The notes below the pieces were generated by a model that was not told where the DNA came from, made no database searches, and worked only from the letters and a program-made list of their open reading frames with translations. Position numbers and translations under genes: made by a program. From positions 1 to 55,732 of the forward strand of contig LQPB01000047.1 in the NCBI GenBank assembly GCA_002102225.1: DNA of 55,732 bases, written 5' to 3'. Source of the stretch: Mycobacterium interjectum. GTDB lineage: Bacteria; Actinomycetota; Actinomycetes; Mycobacteriales; Mycobacteriaceae. Shown here in pieces: positions 26,987 through 39,170 of this stretch. Positions within the stretch are counted from its first letter, which is position 1. Each line of letters opens with the position of its first letter.

Positions 26987-28813
26987 TCAGAAGGCGTCTT
27001 CGGAGATGCGCATGATGTCGTCGTCGAGGGATTCGATGACCCTGCGCTGCGGCGCCAACCGGGGCAGCATGTTCTTGGCGAAGAACGTCGCGGTCGCGAT
27101 CTTGCCCTGATAGAAGTGCCTGTCGCTGGCAGCGGCATCGGCCAGCGCGGCGTGGGCGATGCCGGCCTGCACCAGCAGCCGCCAGCCGATGAGCAGGTCG
27201 CCGACCGCGAGGAGATACCGCACCGATCCCAGCCCCACCTTGTAGATCTCGGTGGGCTGCTGCGTGGCCGACATCAGGTATCCGGTCAGCGCGCCGGTCA
27301 TCGCGGTGACTTCGTCCAGCGCGGCCTGCACCAGCTCGGCCTGCGGCTTCAGTGCCTCGTCGCAGGCGTCGATGGTGCGGCTGATCTGTGCCGTCAGGAA
27401 CTGCAGCGCCTGGCCGCGGTCGCGAACGATCTTGCGAAAGAAGAAATCCAGGGCCTGGATGGCGGTGGTGCCCTCGTAGAGGGAGTCGATCTTGGAGTCG
27501 CGGATGTACTGCTCCAGCGGATAGTCGACCAGGAAGCCCGACCCGCCCAGCGTCTGCAGCGACTCGGTCAGGATCTCGTAGGCCCGCTCGGAGCTCACCC
27601 CCTTGACGATGGGCAGCAGCAGGTCGTCGATGCGGTGCGCCATGTCGGCATCGGCGCCCGAAAACCGTTGCGCGACATCGGGATCCTGATGGGCGGCGGC
27701 ATACATGTAGAGCGCCCGCAGGCCCTCGGCGTACGCCTTCTGGGTCATCAGGCTGCGACGGACGTCGGGGTGATGGATGATCGTGACCCGCGGCGCGGTC
27801 TTGTCGGCCATCTGGGTGAGGTCGGCGCCCTGCACCCGCTCCTTGGCGAAGGCCAGCGCGTTCAGGTAGCCCGTGGACAGGGTGCCGGCCCCCTTCACGC
27901 CGATCGTCATGCGCGCCTGCTCGATCACGGTGAACATCTGCGCGATGCCGTTGTGCACGTCGCCGACCAGGTAGCCGACCGCCGGCACGCCGCCGTCGCC
28001 GAACGTCAATTCGCACGTCGGCGAGGACTTGATGCCCATCTTGTGTTCCAGGCCGGTGGCGAAAACCCCGTTGCGGGAACCGAGTTCGAACGTCTCCGGA
28101 TCGAACAGGTACTTGGGGACGTAGAACAGGCTCAACCCTTTGGTGCCCGGGCCGGCACCCTCCGGCCGGGCCAGCACCAAGTGGAAGATGTTCTCCGCGG
28201 TCTCGCCGACGTCACCGCCGGAGATGAACCGCTTGACGCCTTCGATGTGCCAGGTGCCGTCGGCTTGTTGGATGGCCTTGGCGCGGCCGGCCCCCACATC
28301 GGATCCGGCGTCGGGCTCGGTGAGCACCATGGTGGCCCCCCAGCCGCGCTCCACACCGACTGCCGCCCAACGCCGTTGCTGCTCATTGCCCTCTTCGTAC
28401 AGCGCCTGCGCCATGAACGGGCCGAAGTTGAAGAAGTTCGCGGAAGGGTTGGCGCACAGGATCATTTCGGTCACCGCCCAGGCCAGCGGGGGCGGCGCCG
28501 GCATGCCGCCGATCTCCTCGGCCAGCCCGAGCCGCCACCATCCCGCATCCTTGATCGCCTGCACCGTCTTGGCCAATTCGTCCGGGACGCTGATGGTGTG
28601 CTCGGCGGGATCGAAGACGGGCGGGTTGCGGTCGGCGGCGGCGAACGATTCGGCGACCGGGCCTTCGGCCAGGCGGGCGGCCTCGCCCAGGATCGTCCGG
28701 ACGGTGTCCTCGTCGAGATCGCCGTAGCGTCCGGTGCCCAGCACCGCGCCCATCTCGAGAACCTCGAACAGGTTGAACTCGAGATCACGGACGTTAGCGA
28801 TGTAGTGGCCCAA
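26987..28813 (-). CDS. fadE15: Acyl-CoA dehydrogenase FadE15
   Basis: A 608-residue flavoenzyme of the FadE5/FadE15 class, which oxidises acyl-CoA to trans-2-enoyl-CoA. Blocks seen: [37 protein letters not shown] (FAD/substrate), [38 protein letters not shown], and [18 protein letters not shown] with the catalytic Glu. The extended C-terminal domain after residue 470 is typical of this larger subgroup. The start is TTG 28813 ([15 protein letters not shown]), matching mycobacterial relatives, with GAGGGA upstream. It is divergent from the thioredoxin gene. Confidence 0.93.
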   Translation of the reverse strand: MGHYIANVRDLEFNLFEVLEMGAVLGTGRYGDLDEDTVRTILGEAARLAEGPVAESFAAADRNPPVFDPAEHTISVPDELAKTVQAIKDAGWWRLGLAEEIGGMPAPPPLAWAVTEMILCANPSANFFNFGPFMAQALYEEGNEQQRRWAAVGVERGWGATMVLTEPDAGSDVGAGRAKAIQQADGTWHIEGVKRFISGGDVGETAENIFHLVLARPEGAGPGTKGLSLFYVPKYLFDPETFELGSRNGVFATGLEHKMGIKSSPTCELTFGDGGVPAVGYLVGDVHNGIAQMFTVIEQARMTIGVKGAGTLSTGYLNALAFAKERVQGADLTQMADKTAPRVTIIHHPDVRRSLMTQKAYAEGLRALYMYAAAHQDPDVAQRFSGADADMAHRIDDLLLPIVKGVSSERAYEILTESLQTLGGSGFLVDYPLEQYIRDSKIDSLYEGTTAIQALDFFFRKIVRDRGQALQFLTAQISRTIDACDEALKPQAELVQAALDEVTAMTGALTGYLMSATQQPTEIYKVGLGSVRYLLAVGDLLIGWRLLVQAGIAHAALADAAASDRHFYQGKIATATFFAKNMLPRLAPQRRVIESLDDDIMRISEDAF

Positions 28814-28942
28814 CGCGGTTCCCTCACTGGTCGAAAAGGGGGCGGCTCGTCAGCCCTAAGTCTCTCCGACGTGGGAAAACGTACGCAACCGTAACCTGCG
28901 AGGCGATGCGGAGGGCTTTGGGCCGGCGGCCGATACGCCCGC

Positions 28943-28970
28943 GGGGAACACCGCATCGGTTACCGACGTT
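28943..28970 (+). promoter_or_regulatory. SigH-type promoter of the thioredoxin gene
   Basis: GGGGAACA (28943-28950), a 16-base spacer and CGTT (28967-28970) match the mycobacterial SigH consensus GGAACA-N16-17-CGTT. The start codon GTG lies nine bases further on, so the transcript would be leaderless or nearly so. SigH controls thiol and heat stress genes, among them trxB1 in M. tuberculosis. Confidence 0.75.
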
Positions 28971-28979
28971 AAGCCACTT

Positions 28980-29330
28980 GTGACAACACGCGATCTCACT
29001 GCCGAGAAGTTCAATGAGACCATCGAGGGCAACGACATCGTCCTCGTCGATTTTTGGGCGTCCTGGTGCGGTCCCTGTCGCCAGTTCGCGCCGACCTTTC
29101 AGGAGTCGTCGGAGAAGCACCCCGACGTCGTGTACGCCAAGGTTGACACCGAGGCCGAACAACAGCTCGCGGCGGCCGCCCAGATCCGGTCCATCCCCAC
29201 GCTGATGGCCTTCAAGAAGGGCAAGCTGCTGTTCAACCAGGCCGGAGCGCTGCCCCCGGCGGCCCTGGAGGACCTGGTGCAGCAGATCAAGGCCTTCGAC
29301 GTCGAGGCGGCCGAGGCCGAGCAGGCCTGA
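28980..29330 (+). CDS. Thioredoxin (TrxB1/Rv1471-like)
   Basis: A 116-residue thioredoxin with the redox site WASWCGPCRQFAPTF (Cys 30 and 33), the cis-proline in IRSIPTLMAFKKG, and the acidic Glu/Ala-rich tail seen in Rv1471. The start is GTG with no ribosome site. It is named trxB1 in M. tuberculosis although it is a thioredoxin, not a reductase. The neighbouring ctpD and trxA of H37Rv are absent. A cytosolic disulfide reductant role is expected, induced by disulfide stress through SigH. Confidence 0.93.
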   Translation: MTTRDLTAEKFNETIEGNDIVLVDFWASWCGPCRQFAPTFQESSEKHPDVVYAKVDTEAEQQLAAAAQIRSIPTLMAFKKGKLLFNQAGALPPAALEDLVQQIKAFDVEAAEAEQA

Positions 29331-29344
29331 TCAGACGGGTGCCG

Positions 29345-30775
29345 CTACAGCGCGGCGGCGCTGCACAGCGGCGCCACGGCGCCGCGGCCCTCGGCGACCC
29401 GGACGTAGATGGATTTCAGCGTCTCGATGTACCGGGCGACCGACTCGCGCGCGACCGGATTGTCCGGGAAGAACACCATGGCGTGCGTTTCGTTCTCGTA
29501 GCGGTTGACGCGCAAATCGAATCGGGCCGGGACACCGCCGTCGTGGTGGATCTTGATGTTCGAGCCACCCCATTCGGACTTGACGATGGTGGACAGGGGA
29601 GGGCTGCTGGCGTCGAGGTGGAATAGCAGGGGGACGCGCCCCTCCGGCATCCTCAACCACGGCGCCAGTTCCAGCACCCGAGAAAACGGCACGTTCGCCA
29701 GCGCCTTGCCGGAGTCGAACGACTTCTGCGCGGCCCGGGCGGTGTCGCCGAAGGACGATGCGTCGATGGGGATGGTGATCGGGACGAAGCCGGTGAACCA
29801 GCCGATCGTCAGGAACTCGGCACGGCTGCTGCGGGTATCGCACGCGACCAGGCCGTAATACTTGTCGGCGCCGGTCAATTCGTATTGCGCAAGGGCTGCG
29901 CAGGCGAAGACCCCGCCGCTGAAACGCGCACCCGCCGCGATGCACGCGGATTCGAAGTTGGCCGTCTGCCGTTCGTCCATCACCCGCACGAACATCAGGT
30001 CGCAGGATCCCGAGCCGTCGCCGAGCGACACCGGGCACTCCGGAAGGGTTCCGTCGTTCTCTTCGAAGAAGTCGACCCAGCCGCGCACCTGCGGCGAATC
30101 CAGCTTGAGCGCCGAGGTGTATTCGTGTTGCCGGACACAGTAATCCGTGTAGCTGCCCGGGGCCGGAAGCGGCGGCGGCGCTCCGCCGGCGAGCAGGGAG
30201 GTGTACATCAGGTACAGCTCGAGGCGGATGGCCCCCAGGAACTGCGCGTCGATGTAGAGATGGTCGATGGCGAAGCAGAAGGTGAAGTGGTCCGCGCGCT
30301 GAATGATCGCGAATCGGAAGCAATCCCATTCCAGCGGGGTCGGCGTGGAAACGATGTGCTCCCGCAGCGCCTCCGGCGTCAGCTCGCCGTGCTCGAGCGG
30401 AACACATTGAATATCGCGGGGTTTGCGGAGCGTGTGCCGAACGATGCGGTCGCCCTCGGCAAATTCGAACCAGCTGTGATACGTGTCATGCCGCTGGAGG
30501 TGGGTGTTGATGACGTACGTCAGGACCCGGATGTCGCATTGGCCGGGCATGTCCCAACTGCCGATGCACAGCCGGGACATGTCCACCCCACGGCTGGCGT
30601 GGTCGCGGAAGTTGCGCAGATGCCGGGCCTGCTGGTGGCTGGCCGGCACGGCGCTGACCGGGGCTTGCCTGACCTTGGCAAGCGAGGCGGGTGAGGGATG
30701 CCAACAGACAACTGATCCCGGCTCCGGCGCCCATTCGTCGAGGGCCCCGAAAGCCTCTTCTCCTGGGATGAACAC
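29345..30775 (-). CDS. PapA-like condensation-domain acyltransferase
   Basis: A 476-residue protein of the polyketide-associated acyltransferase (PapA1/2/3) type. The catalytic HxxxD motif is DHLYID (His 172, Asp 176). Opening residues FGALDEWAPEPG and LTYVINTHLQRHDTYHSWFEF are typical of this family. FLTIGWFTGFVPITIPI is also family-like. The second structural motif, DFGWG in relatives, reads SEWGGS near residue 400. PapA enzymes move acyl chains from polyketide synthases or CoA to trehalose or phthiocerol lipids; no pks or mmpL gene is present here. GTG 30775 follows AGGGAGGG. It is divergent from a GAP-family gene. Confidence 0.85.
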   Translation of the reverse strand: MFIPGEEAFGALDEWAPEPGSVVCWHPSPASLAKVRQAPVSAVPASHQQARHLRNFRDHASRGVDMSRLCIGSWDMPGQCDIRVLTYVINTHLQRHDTYHSWFEFAEGDRIVRHTLRKPRDIQCVPLEHGELTPEALREHIVSTPTPLEWDCFRFAIIQRADHFTFCFAIDHLYIDAQFLGAIRLELYLMYTSLLAGGAPPPLPAPGSYTDYCVRQHEYTSALKLDSPQVRGWVDFFEENDGTLPECPVSLGDGSGSCDLMFVRVMDERQTANFESACIAAGARFSGGVFACAALAQYELTGADKYYGLVACDTRSSRAEFLTIGWFTGFVPITIPIDASSFGDTARAAQKSFDSGKALANVPFSRVLELAPWLRMPEGRVPLLFHLDASSPPLSTIVKSEWGGSNIKIHHDGGVPARFDLRVNRYENETHAMVFFPDNPVARESVARYIETLKSIYVRVAEGRGAVAPLCSAAAL

Positions 30776-31103
30776 ATTCCCTCCCTGATCGCTTCACCGC
30801 GCGGGCATAGCGGATTCATAGACTCGGCCACGGCTCGATTGTTCGCGAAGTACCTCCGGTGGTGGATCTCGTTGCGGCCCAGCGCATTCGCGCGGCCAGC
30901 CCGTACGCATCATCGCGTCACAGCCGACCCGTGCCAACGGTCGCTAAAGGTAGCAGATCAAAGCAACCCGGGTGGGGGTTTCGAAGACATTTAACGTACG
31001 CGTACACCGCCGAAACGGCGACTCGAGCTCGGCGGCCCCAGCGGCCGCCGAATCGCCTGGAAGTGCGAACGCGACCCGCCCTTGCCGCGGTAAAGTCGCG
31101 CCC
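30776..31103. other. Intergenic region between papA-like gene and gap
   Basis: This 328-bp gap has no convincing gene. It holds a perfect 10-base palindrome GTACGCGTAC (30996-31005) and the ribosome site for the papA-like gene. TAAAGT at 31091-31096, seven bases before the gap-family ATG, is a leaderless -10 box. It is somewhat less GC-rich than its surroundings. Confidence 0.5.
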
Positions 31104-31817
31104 ATGTGGGGCACGGTGCTGGCGTTAGCGCTGGTCGCCGGGGTGGACCCGGGGCGGATCGGGATCGCCCTGCTGCTGTTTTCCCGGCGACGGCCGGTGC
31201 TTCATCTGGTCGCATTGTGGCTCGGCGGGCTGGCGGTCGGCGTGGTCCTGGCCCTGGGTGCCCTCGTGGGCCTGCACGACGTCGTGCTTGGGGTGATGGA
31301 CAAGGTGGAGCTCGCCACCTCGACCTCCACCGCGGGGCGGATCCAGATCGCGATGGGCGTGTTCGCGCTGGTGGTGGCCGCGCTGATAGCGATCGGCTTT
31401 TCGGTGCGCCAACCCGCGGCAACACCGGTCGGCGGCCCGCCCGGCCCGGCCGCACCGACGGCGTTCGCACGATTGTCGACGCGTGCCACCGAGGCGCTGC
31501 GGGCCGGGCCGCCGTGGATCACTTTCCTGGTCGGGGTGGGGATCACCACCGACTTTCGCTACCTGGCGGCGCTCACCGTGATCCTGGCGTCGGGGGCCGC
31601 CTTGGGGACCCAGATCAGCGCCGCCGCGGCATACACGCTGGTCGGGCTGGCGTTCGCCGAGATCCCCCTGGTCTGTCACGTGGCGGCGCCGGCGCGGACC
31701 GGCGCGGTGATGACGCGCGTGCACGACTGGGTGCAGGCCCGCCGGCGGGCGGTCCTCGGGCTCGTCGTGGCCGCGCTGGGGGTCTTCCTGATGACCACCG
31801 GCATGGGCCACGTCTGA
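31104..31817 (+). CDS. GAP/Sap family lipid-addressing membrane protein
   Basis: A 237-residue membrane protein with six helices (LALALVAGVDPGRIGIALLL, LVALWLGGLAVGVVLALGAL and so on), matching the GAP family named after the glycopeptidolipid-addressing protein and Sap of the sulfolipid locus. The early VDPGRIGIALLLFSRRRP motif is typical. Such proteins help move surface glycolipids outward with MmpL transporters. ATG 31104 is preceded by TAAAGT at seven bases. Pairing with a PapA-type gene suggests a role in an acylated glycolipid. Confidence 0.82.
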   Translation: MWGTVLALALVAGVDPGRIGIALLLFSRRRPVLHLVALWLGGLAVGVVLALGALVGLHDVVLGVMDKVELATSTSTAGRIQIAMGVFALVVAALIAIGFSVRQPAATPVGGPPGPAAPTAFARLSTRATEALRAGPPWITFLVGVGITTDFRYLAALTVILASGAALGTQISAAAAYTLVGLAFAEIPLVCHVAAPARTGAVMTRVHDWVQARRRAVLGLVVAALGVFLMTTGMGHV

Positions 31818-31850
31818 GCCTGGGGCGTTCCGGCACGCTACCTTTCACGG

Positions 31851-32660
31851 GTGAGTCTGGTACTGGTGGAGCAACCGCGGCCCGGTGTCGCCCTGATAAC
31901 CCTCAATCGGCCCGAACGGATGAACTCCATGGCGTTCGACGTCATGGTGCCGCTCAAGGAGGCCCTCGAGCAGGTCACCTACGACAATTCCGTGCGCGTC
32001 GTGGTGCTGACCGGGGCGGGCCGGGGGTTCTCCTCGGGCGCCGACCACAAGTCCGCCGGCGCGGTGCCCCACGTCGACGGGTTGACCCGCCCCACGTATG
32101 CGCTGCGGTCGATGGAGCTGCTCGACGACGTGATCCTGGCGCTGCGGCGGCTCCACCAGCCGGTGATCGCGGCGGTCAACGGCCCGGCGATCGGCGGCGG
32201 GCTGTGTTTGGCGCTGGCCGCCGACATCCGGGTGGCCTCGACCGGCGCCTACTTCCGGGCCGCGGGCATCAACAACGGCCTGACCGCCAGCGAGCTGGGC
32301 CTGAGCTACCTGCTGCCCCGGGCCATCGGGTCGTCGCGCGCGTTCGAGATCATGCTGACCGGTCGCGACGTCACCGCCGAGGAGGCCGAGCGCATCGGGC
32401 TGGTGTCGTGTCAGGTGCCCGACGAGCAGCTGCTGGACACCTGCTACGCGATCGCCGCGCGGATCGCCGCCTTCTCGCGGCCCGGAACCGAGTTGACCAA
32501 GCGCACACTGTGGAGCGGGCTCGACGCCGGTAGCCTGGAAGGGCACATGCAAGCCGAAGGCCTGGGACAGCTCTTCGTCCGCCTGCTCACCGCCAACTTC
32601 GAAGAAGCGGTTGCCGCGCGCGCGGAGAAGCGGCCACCGGCGTTCACCGACGACAAATAG
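31851..32660 (+). CDS. echA12: Enoyl-CoA hydratase/isomerase family protein EchA12
   Basis: A 269-residue crotonase-fold protein. RPERMNSMAFDVM and the oxyanion-hole motifs GRGFSSGADHKSAG and NGPAIGGGLCLALAADIRVAS are present. The two catalytic glutamates of true hydratases are not where expected: GGGLCLA has Cys in place of Glu, and the second falls in AAGINNGL. So the reaction may differ from simple hydration. The start is GTG, with TACCTT six bases upstream (leaderless). The ABC-F gene follows by 18 bp. Confidence 0.93.
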   Translation: MSLVLVEQPRPGVALITLNRPERMNSMAFDVMVPLKEALEQVTYDNSVRVVVLTGAGRGFSSGADHKSAGAVPHVDGLTRPTYALRSMELLDDVILALRRLHQPVIAAVNGPAIGGGLCLALAADIRVASTGAYFRAAGINNGLTASELGLSYLLPRAIGSSRAFEIMLTGRDVTAEEAERIGLVSCQVPDEQLLDTCYAIAARIAAFSRPGTELTKRTLWSGLDAGSLEGHMQAEGLGQLFVRLLTANFEEAVAARAEKRPPAFTDDK

Positions 32661-32678
32661 CCCGCTAGGAGAGCGATC

Positions 32679-34307
<1,629 letters not shown>

Positions 34308-34411
34308 TCCGCGAGTGGCCGCAGGCGATTTCGGCCAAAGCGGCCCGCTATCGGCGATGGCTTCCTACTCTATGTGCTTGGGGAGCGAGTCCGAGCTGGG
34401 AGGGGAGCCAG

Positions 34412-34618
34412 TTGAGAAAGCCGAAGAAGACGCGCGAGCAGATGTTGTACGAGCTACGCAGCGCGTACGAGCGCGGCGCCAGCATTCGCAATCTGGTCGC
34501 CGCCACCGGCAGGTCCTACGGATCGATTCACAGCATGCTGCTTCAGGCCGGCACCACGTTGCGCGGCCGCGGCGGCCCCAACCACACTTCGGCCCCGCGC
34601 CAATCCACGCGGGCGTAG
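34412..34618 (+). CDS. Small helix-turn-helix protein (Rv1473A-like)
   Basis: A 68-residue basic protein. KKTREQMLYELRSAYERGASIRNLVAATGRSYGSIHSMLLQAG forms a compact helix-turn-helix resembling the DNA-binding domain of resolvases and the Rv1473A family; the two halves meet near ATGRS. It ends TLRGRGGPNHTSA. The start is TTG 34412, five bases after GGGAGGGGAG. The longer frame upstream lacks similarity. A possible -10 box is TACTCT at 34366-34371. It is probably a DNA-binding regulator; the target is unknown. Confidence 0.82.
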   Translation: MRKPKKTREQMLYELRSAYERGASIRNLVAATGRSYGSIHSMLLQAGTTLRGRGGPNHTSAPRQSTRA

Positions 34619-34631
34619 CGTCACTGCGAAA

Positions 34632-35246
34632 TTACGTCCCCTCATTCGCAGTGGCGTTACGCTTGCGGCCCGAATTCCGAGAATCGCTGCGCCGCACCCA
34701 CGTTTCCACCAGGTCGAGGACCGCGGCCAGCCGCCGCGGGTCTTCGCCGGAAGCCAGCCGGGCCACCAGGCCGTCGAGCACCAGCTCTAGGTAGCACTTC
34801 AAGACGTCGGCGGGCACGTCGTCGCGCACCCGGTGCGCCTCCTTCTGGCGGCGCAGCCGATCGCTGGTCGCCGCCGCCAACTCCGCGGAACGCTCCGCCC
34901 AGCCGCGACTGAACACCGGGTCGTTGCGCAGCTTGCGCGCGATCTCCAGCCGGGTCGCCAGCCAGTCGAACTGGTCGGGGGCGGCGAGCATGTCGCGCAT
35001 CACCTGAATCAGGCCCTCGCGCGACGCCACGTCGGCCATCCGCTCGGCGTCCTCGTGCGCCAGCGCGAAAAACAGCGCATCCTTGTCGCGGAAGTGATGG
35101 AAGATCGCGCCGCGCGACATCCCGACCGCCTTCTCCAGCCGGCGCACGGTGGCCTTGTCGTAGCCGTACTCGGCGAAGCAGCGGCGGGCACCGTCGAGGA
35201 TCTGGCGGCGGCGGGCCGCCAGATGGTCCTCGCTGACTTTTGGCAT
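34632..35246 (-). CDS. acnR: TetR-family repressor of aconitase, AcnR-like
   Basis: A 204-residue TetR regulator. The N-terminal DNA-binding domain is RRRQILDGARRCFAEYGYDKATVRRLEKAVGMSRGAIFHHFRDKDALF. The C-terminal ligand domain ends WVRRSDSRNSG. It follows acn by 26 bp on the same strand, as acnR follows acn in Corynebacterium, where it represses aconitase. A matching operator lies in front of acn (38150-38165), so feedback control of acn-acnR is likely. Confidence 0.9.
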   Translation of the reverse strand: MPKVSEDHLAARRRQILDGARRCFAEYGYDKATVRRLEKAVGMSRGAIFHHFRDKDALFFALAHEDAERMADVASREGLIQVMRDMLAAPDQFDWLATRLEIARKLRNDPVFSRGWAERSAELAAATSDRLRRQKEAHRVRDDVPADVLKCYLELVLDGLVARLASGEDPRRLAAVLDLVETWVRRSDSRNSGRKRNATANEGT

Positions 35247-35272
35247 TGGCCAGGGCGCCGGTCGGTCGCGGC

Positions 35273-38086
<2,814 letters not shown>

Positions 38087-38142
38087 TTCAACTCCCAAGG
38101 ATTCAGTTCTTCCACCGACGGGCCGTGTCGGCGGCGGTGCTA

Positions 38143-38165
38143 ATTTTAACAGTACGCTTGTCCTG
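38143..38165 (-). promoter_or_regulatory. acn promoter with AcnR-type operator
   Basis: On the reverse strand TAAAAT (38148-38143) is a -10 box. Directly upstream lies CAGTAC-GCTT-GTCCTG (38150-38165, plus-strand sense), matching the AcnR motif CAGNAC-N4-GTACTG of Corynebacterium at all but one fixed position. The corynebacterial site is placed at about -11 to -28, the same place as here. This supports direct repression by the TetR protein encoded after acn. Confidence 0.75.
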
Positions 38166-38391
38166 CATTACGGCGGCACCTCATATCCAGTCTTGTCGCC
38201 GAACCCGGCGGTTTAAACCCCTGCAAGCGCTCCAGTTATCGGGCAGCCGGCGCGCCCAGGCATCGCACTCTGCGAGCGGCGCCGGCGTCTCGTGTGCGAG
38301 GTTTATGTGTCGCGGAAAGCCACCCGCGATCCGGCGAACCGAAGTCGGTACGGTGCCTGTAGCGCCGGGTGGCAACGGGCAGGAGGGACAC

Positions 38392-38934
38392 ATGACCGGA
38401 CACGTGGTTCTGCCGCTCTACATTCCGCAAGACGTCGACATGACCGCGATCAAGGCCAAGGTCGCCGTCGATGGCGTCAGCGCCCCGCCGGACGCCCTGC
38501 CCGGACTGCTCGAGGTGGTCAACCAGGCGCACGCCGACGGCATCAACCTCAAGATCGTGCTGCTCGACCACAACCCGCCCAACGACACGCCGCTGCGCGA
38601 CATCTCCACGGTCGTCGGCGCCGACTACCACGACGCCACGGTGCTGACCCTCAGCCCGAGTTACGTCGGCAGCTACAGCACGCAGTTCCCGCGGGTCACG
38701 CTCGAGGCCGGTGAGGACATCGCCAAGACCGGCAACCCGGTGGTCTCGGCTCAGCATTTTCTGCACGAGCTGCAGTCGCCCGAGTTTCCCTGGACCGGCC
38801 TGACGATATTTCTTTTGATCGGGGTGCTCGCGGCGGCCGTCGCCACGCGATTCCTGCAGTTGCGCGGCAAGCGCGCAGCAACGCCGGCCGGCGCGACGCA
38901 CACCGCCGAGACCGAGGCTGGTAACGGCGTCTAA
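38392..38934 (+). CDS. Membrane-anchored conserved protein (Rv1476-like)
   Basis: A 180-residue protein. Residues 1-135 are soluble, with alternating strands and helices (VVLPLYIPQDVDM, LKIVLLDHNPP, TVVGADYHDATVLTLS). One hydrophobic segment (about 142-163, WTGLTIFLLIGVLAAAVATRF) follows, then a short basic tail, so it is anchored at the C-terminus. ATG 38392 has AGGAGGG upstream. It precedes ripA in all mycobacteria I know of, hinting at a cell-wall role, but no enzyme motif is visible. It shares a 12-base upstream element with ripA. Confidence 0.85.
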   Translation: MTGHVVLPLYIPQDVDMTAIKAKVAVDGVSAPPDALPGLLEVVNQAHADGINLKIVLLDHNPPNDTPLRDISTVVGADYHDATVLTLSPSYVGSYSTQFPRVTLEAGEDIAKTGNPVVSAQHFLHELQSPEFPWTGLTIFLLIGVLAAAVATRFLQLRGKRAATPAGATHTAETEAGNGV

Positions 38935-39000
38935 CAAGCGCATCCGGCTCGGGCCCCCTGGCCGGGCAGGCGCCCGGCGCGGCGCGCGGCAAACCCGCTA

Positions 39001-39020
39001 GGTCACCGTTCGGTCACAGT
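39001..39020 (+). promoter_or_regulatory. MtrA-type direct repeat upstream of ripA
   Basis: GGTCACCGT (39001-39009) and GGTCACAGT (39012-39020) form a direct repeat with 11-base period. The response regulator MtrA is reported to bind tandem GTCACAgcg-like nonamers and to control ripA. The remaining gap to 39170 contains a GCGTCTCGTGTG element (39063-39074) and no gene. Confidence 0.65.
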
Positions 39021-39170
39021 AAACGCACGTCCCGAGTGCAGTTTGTGACGAGCGTTTCCACCGCGTCTCGTGTGACGTACGGTGCAAATGATGCCTCTGT
39101 TGTTGGCGCTTTCGAGGTTTGCGTGCCTGGCGCCGCCCGTCCGCGTTGAGCCGTAGGAGACCTGAGCCGT

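Noticed and set aside
30996..31005. GTACGCGTAC palindrome as a regulator site
   Set aside because: Only ten bases, no known matching motif and about 100 bases from the gap start. It is noted in the intergenic entry only.
34315..34794. 159-codon plus-strand frame over the small HTH gene and acnR
   Set aside because: The HTH gene and acnR explain the region; the frame has no family features.
39070..39090. CRP-type site (TGTGA-N6) near ripA
   Set aside because: The left half TGTGA is present but the right half reads GTGCA instead of TCACA, too weak to call.
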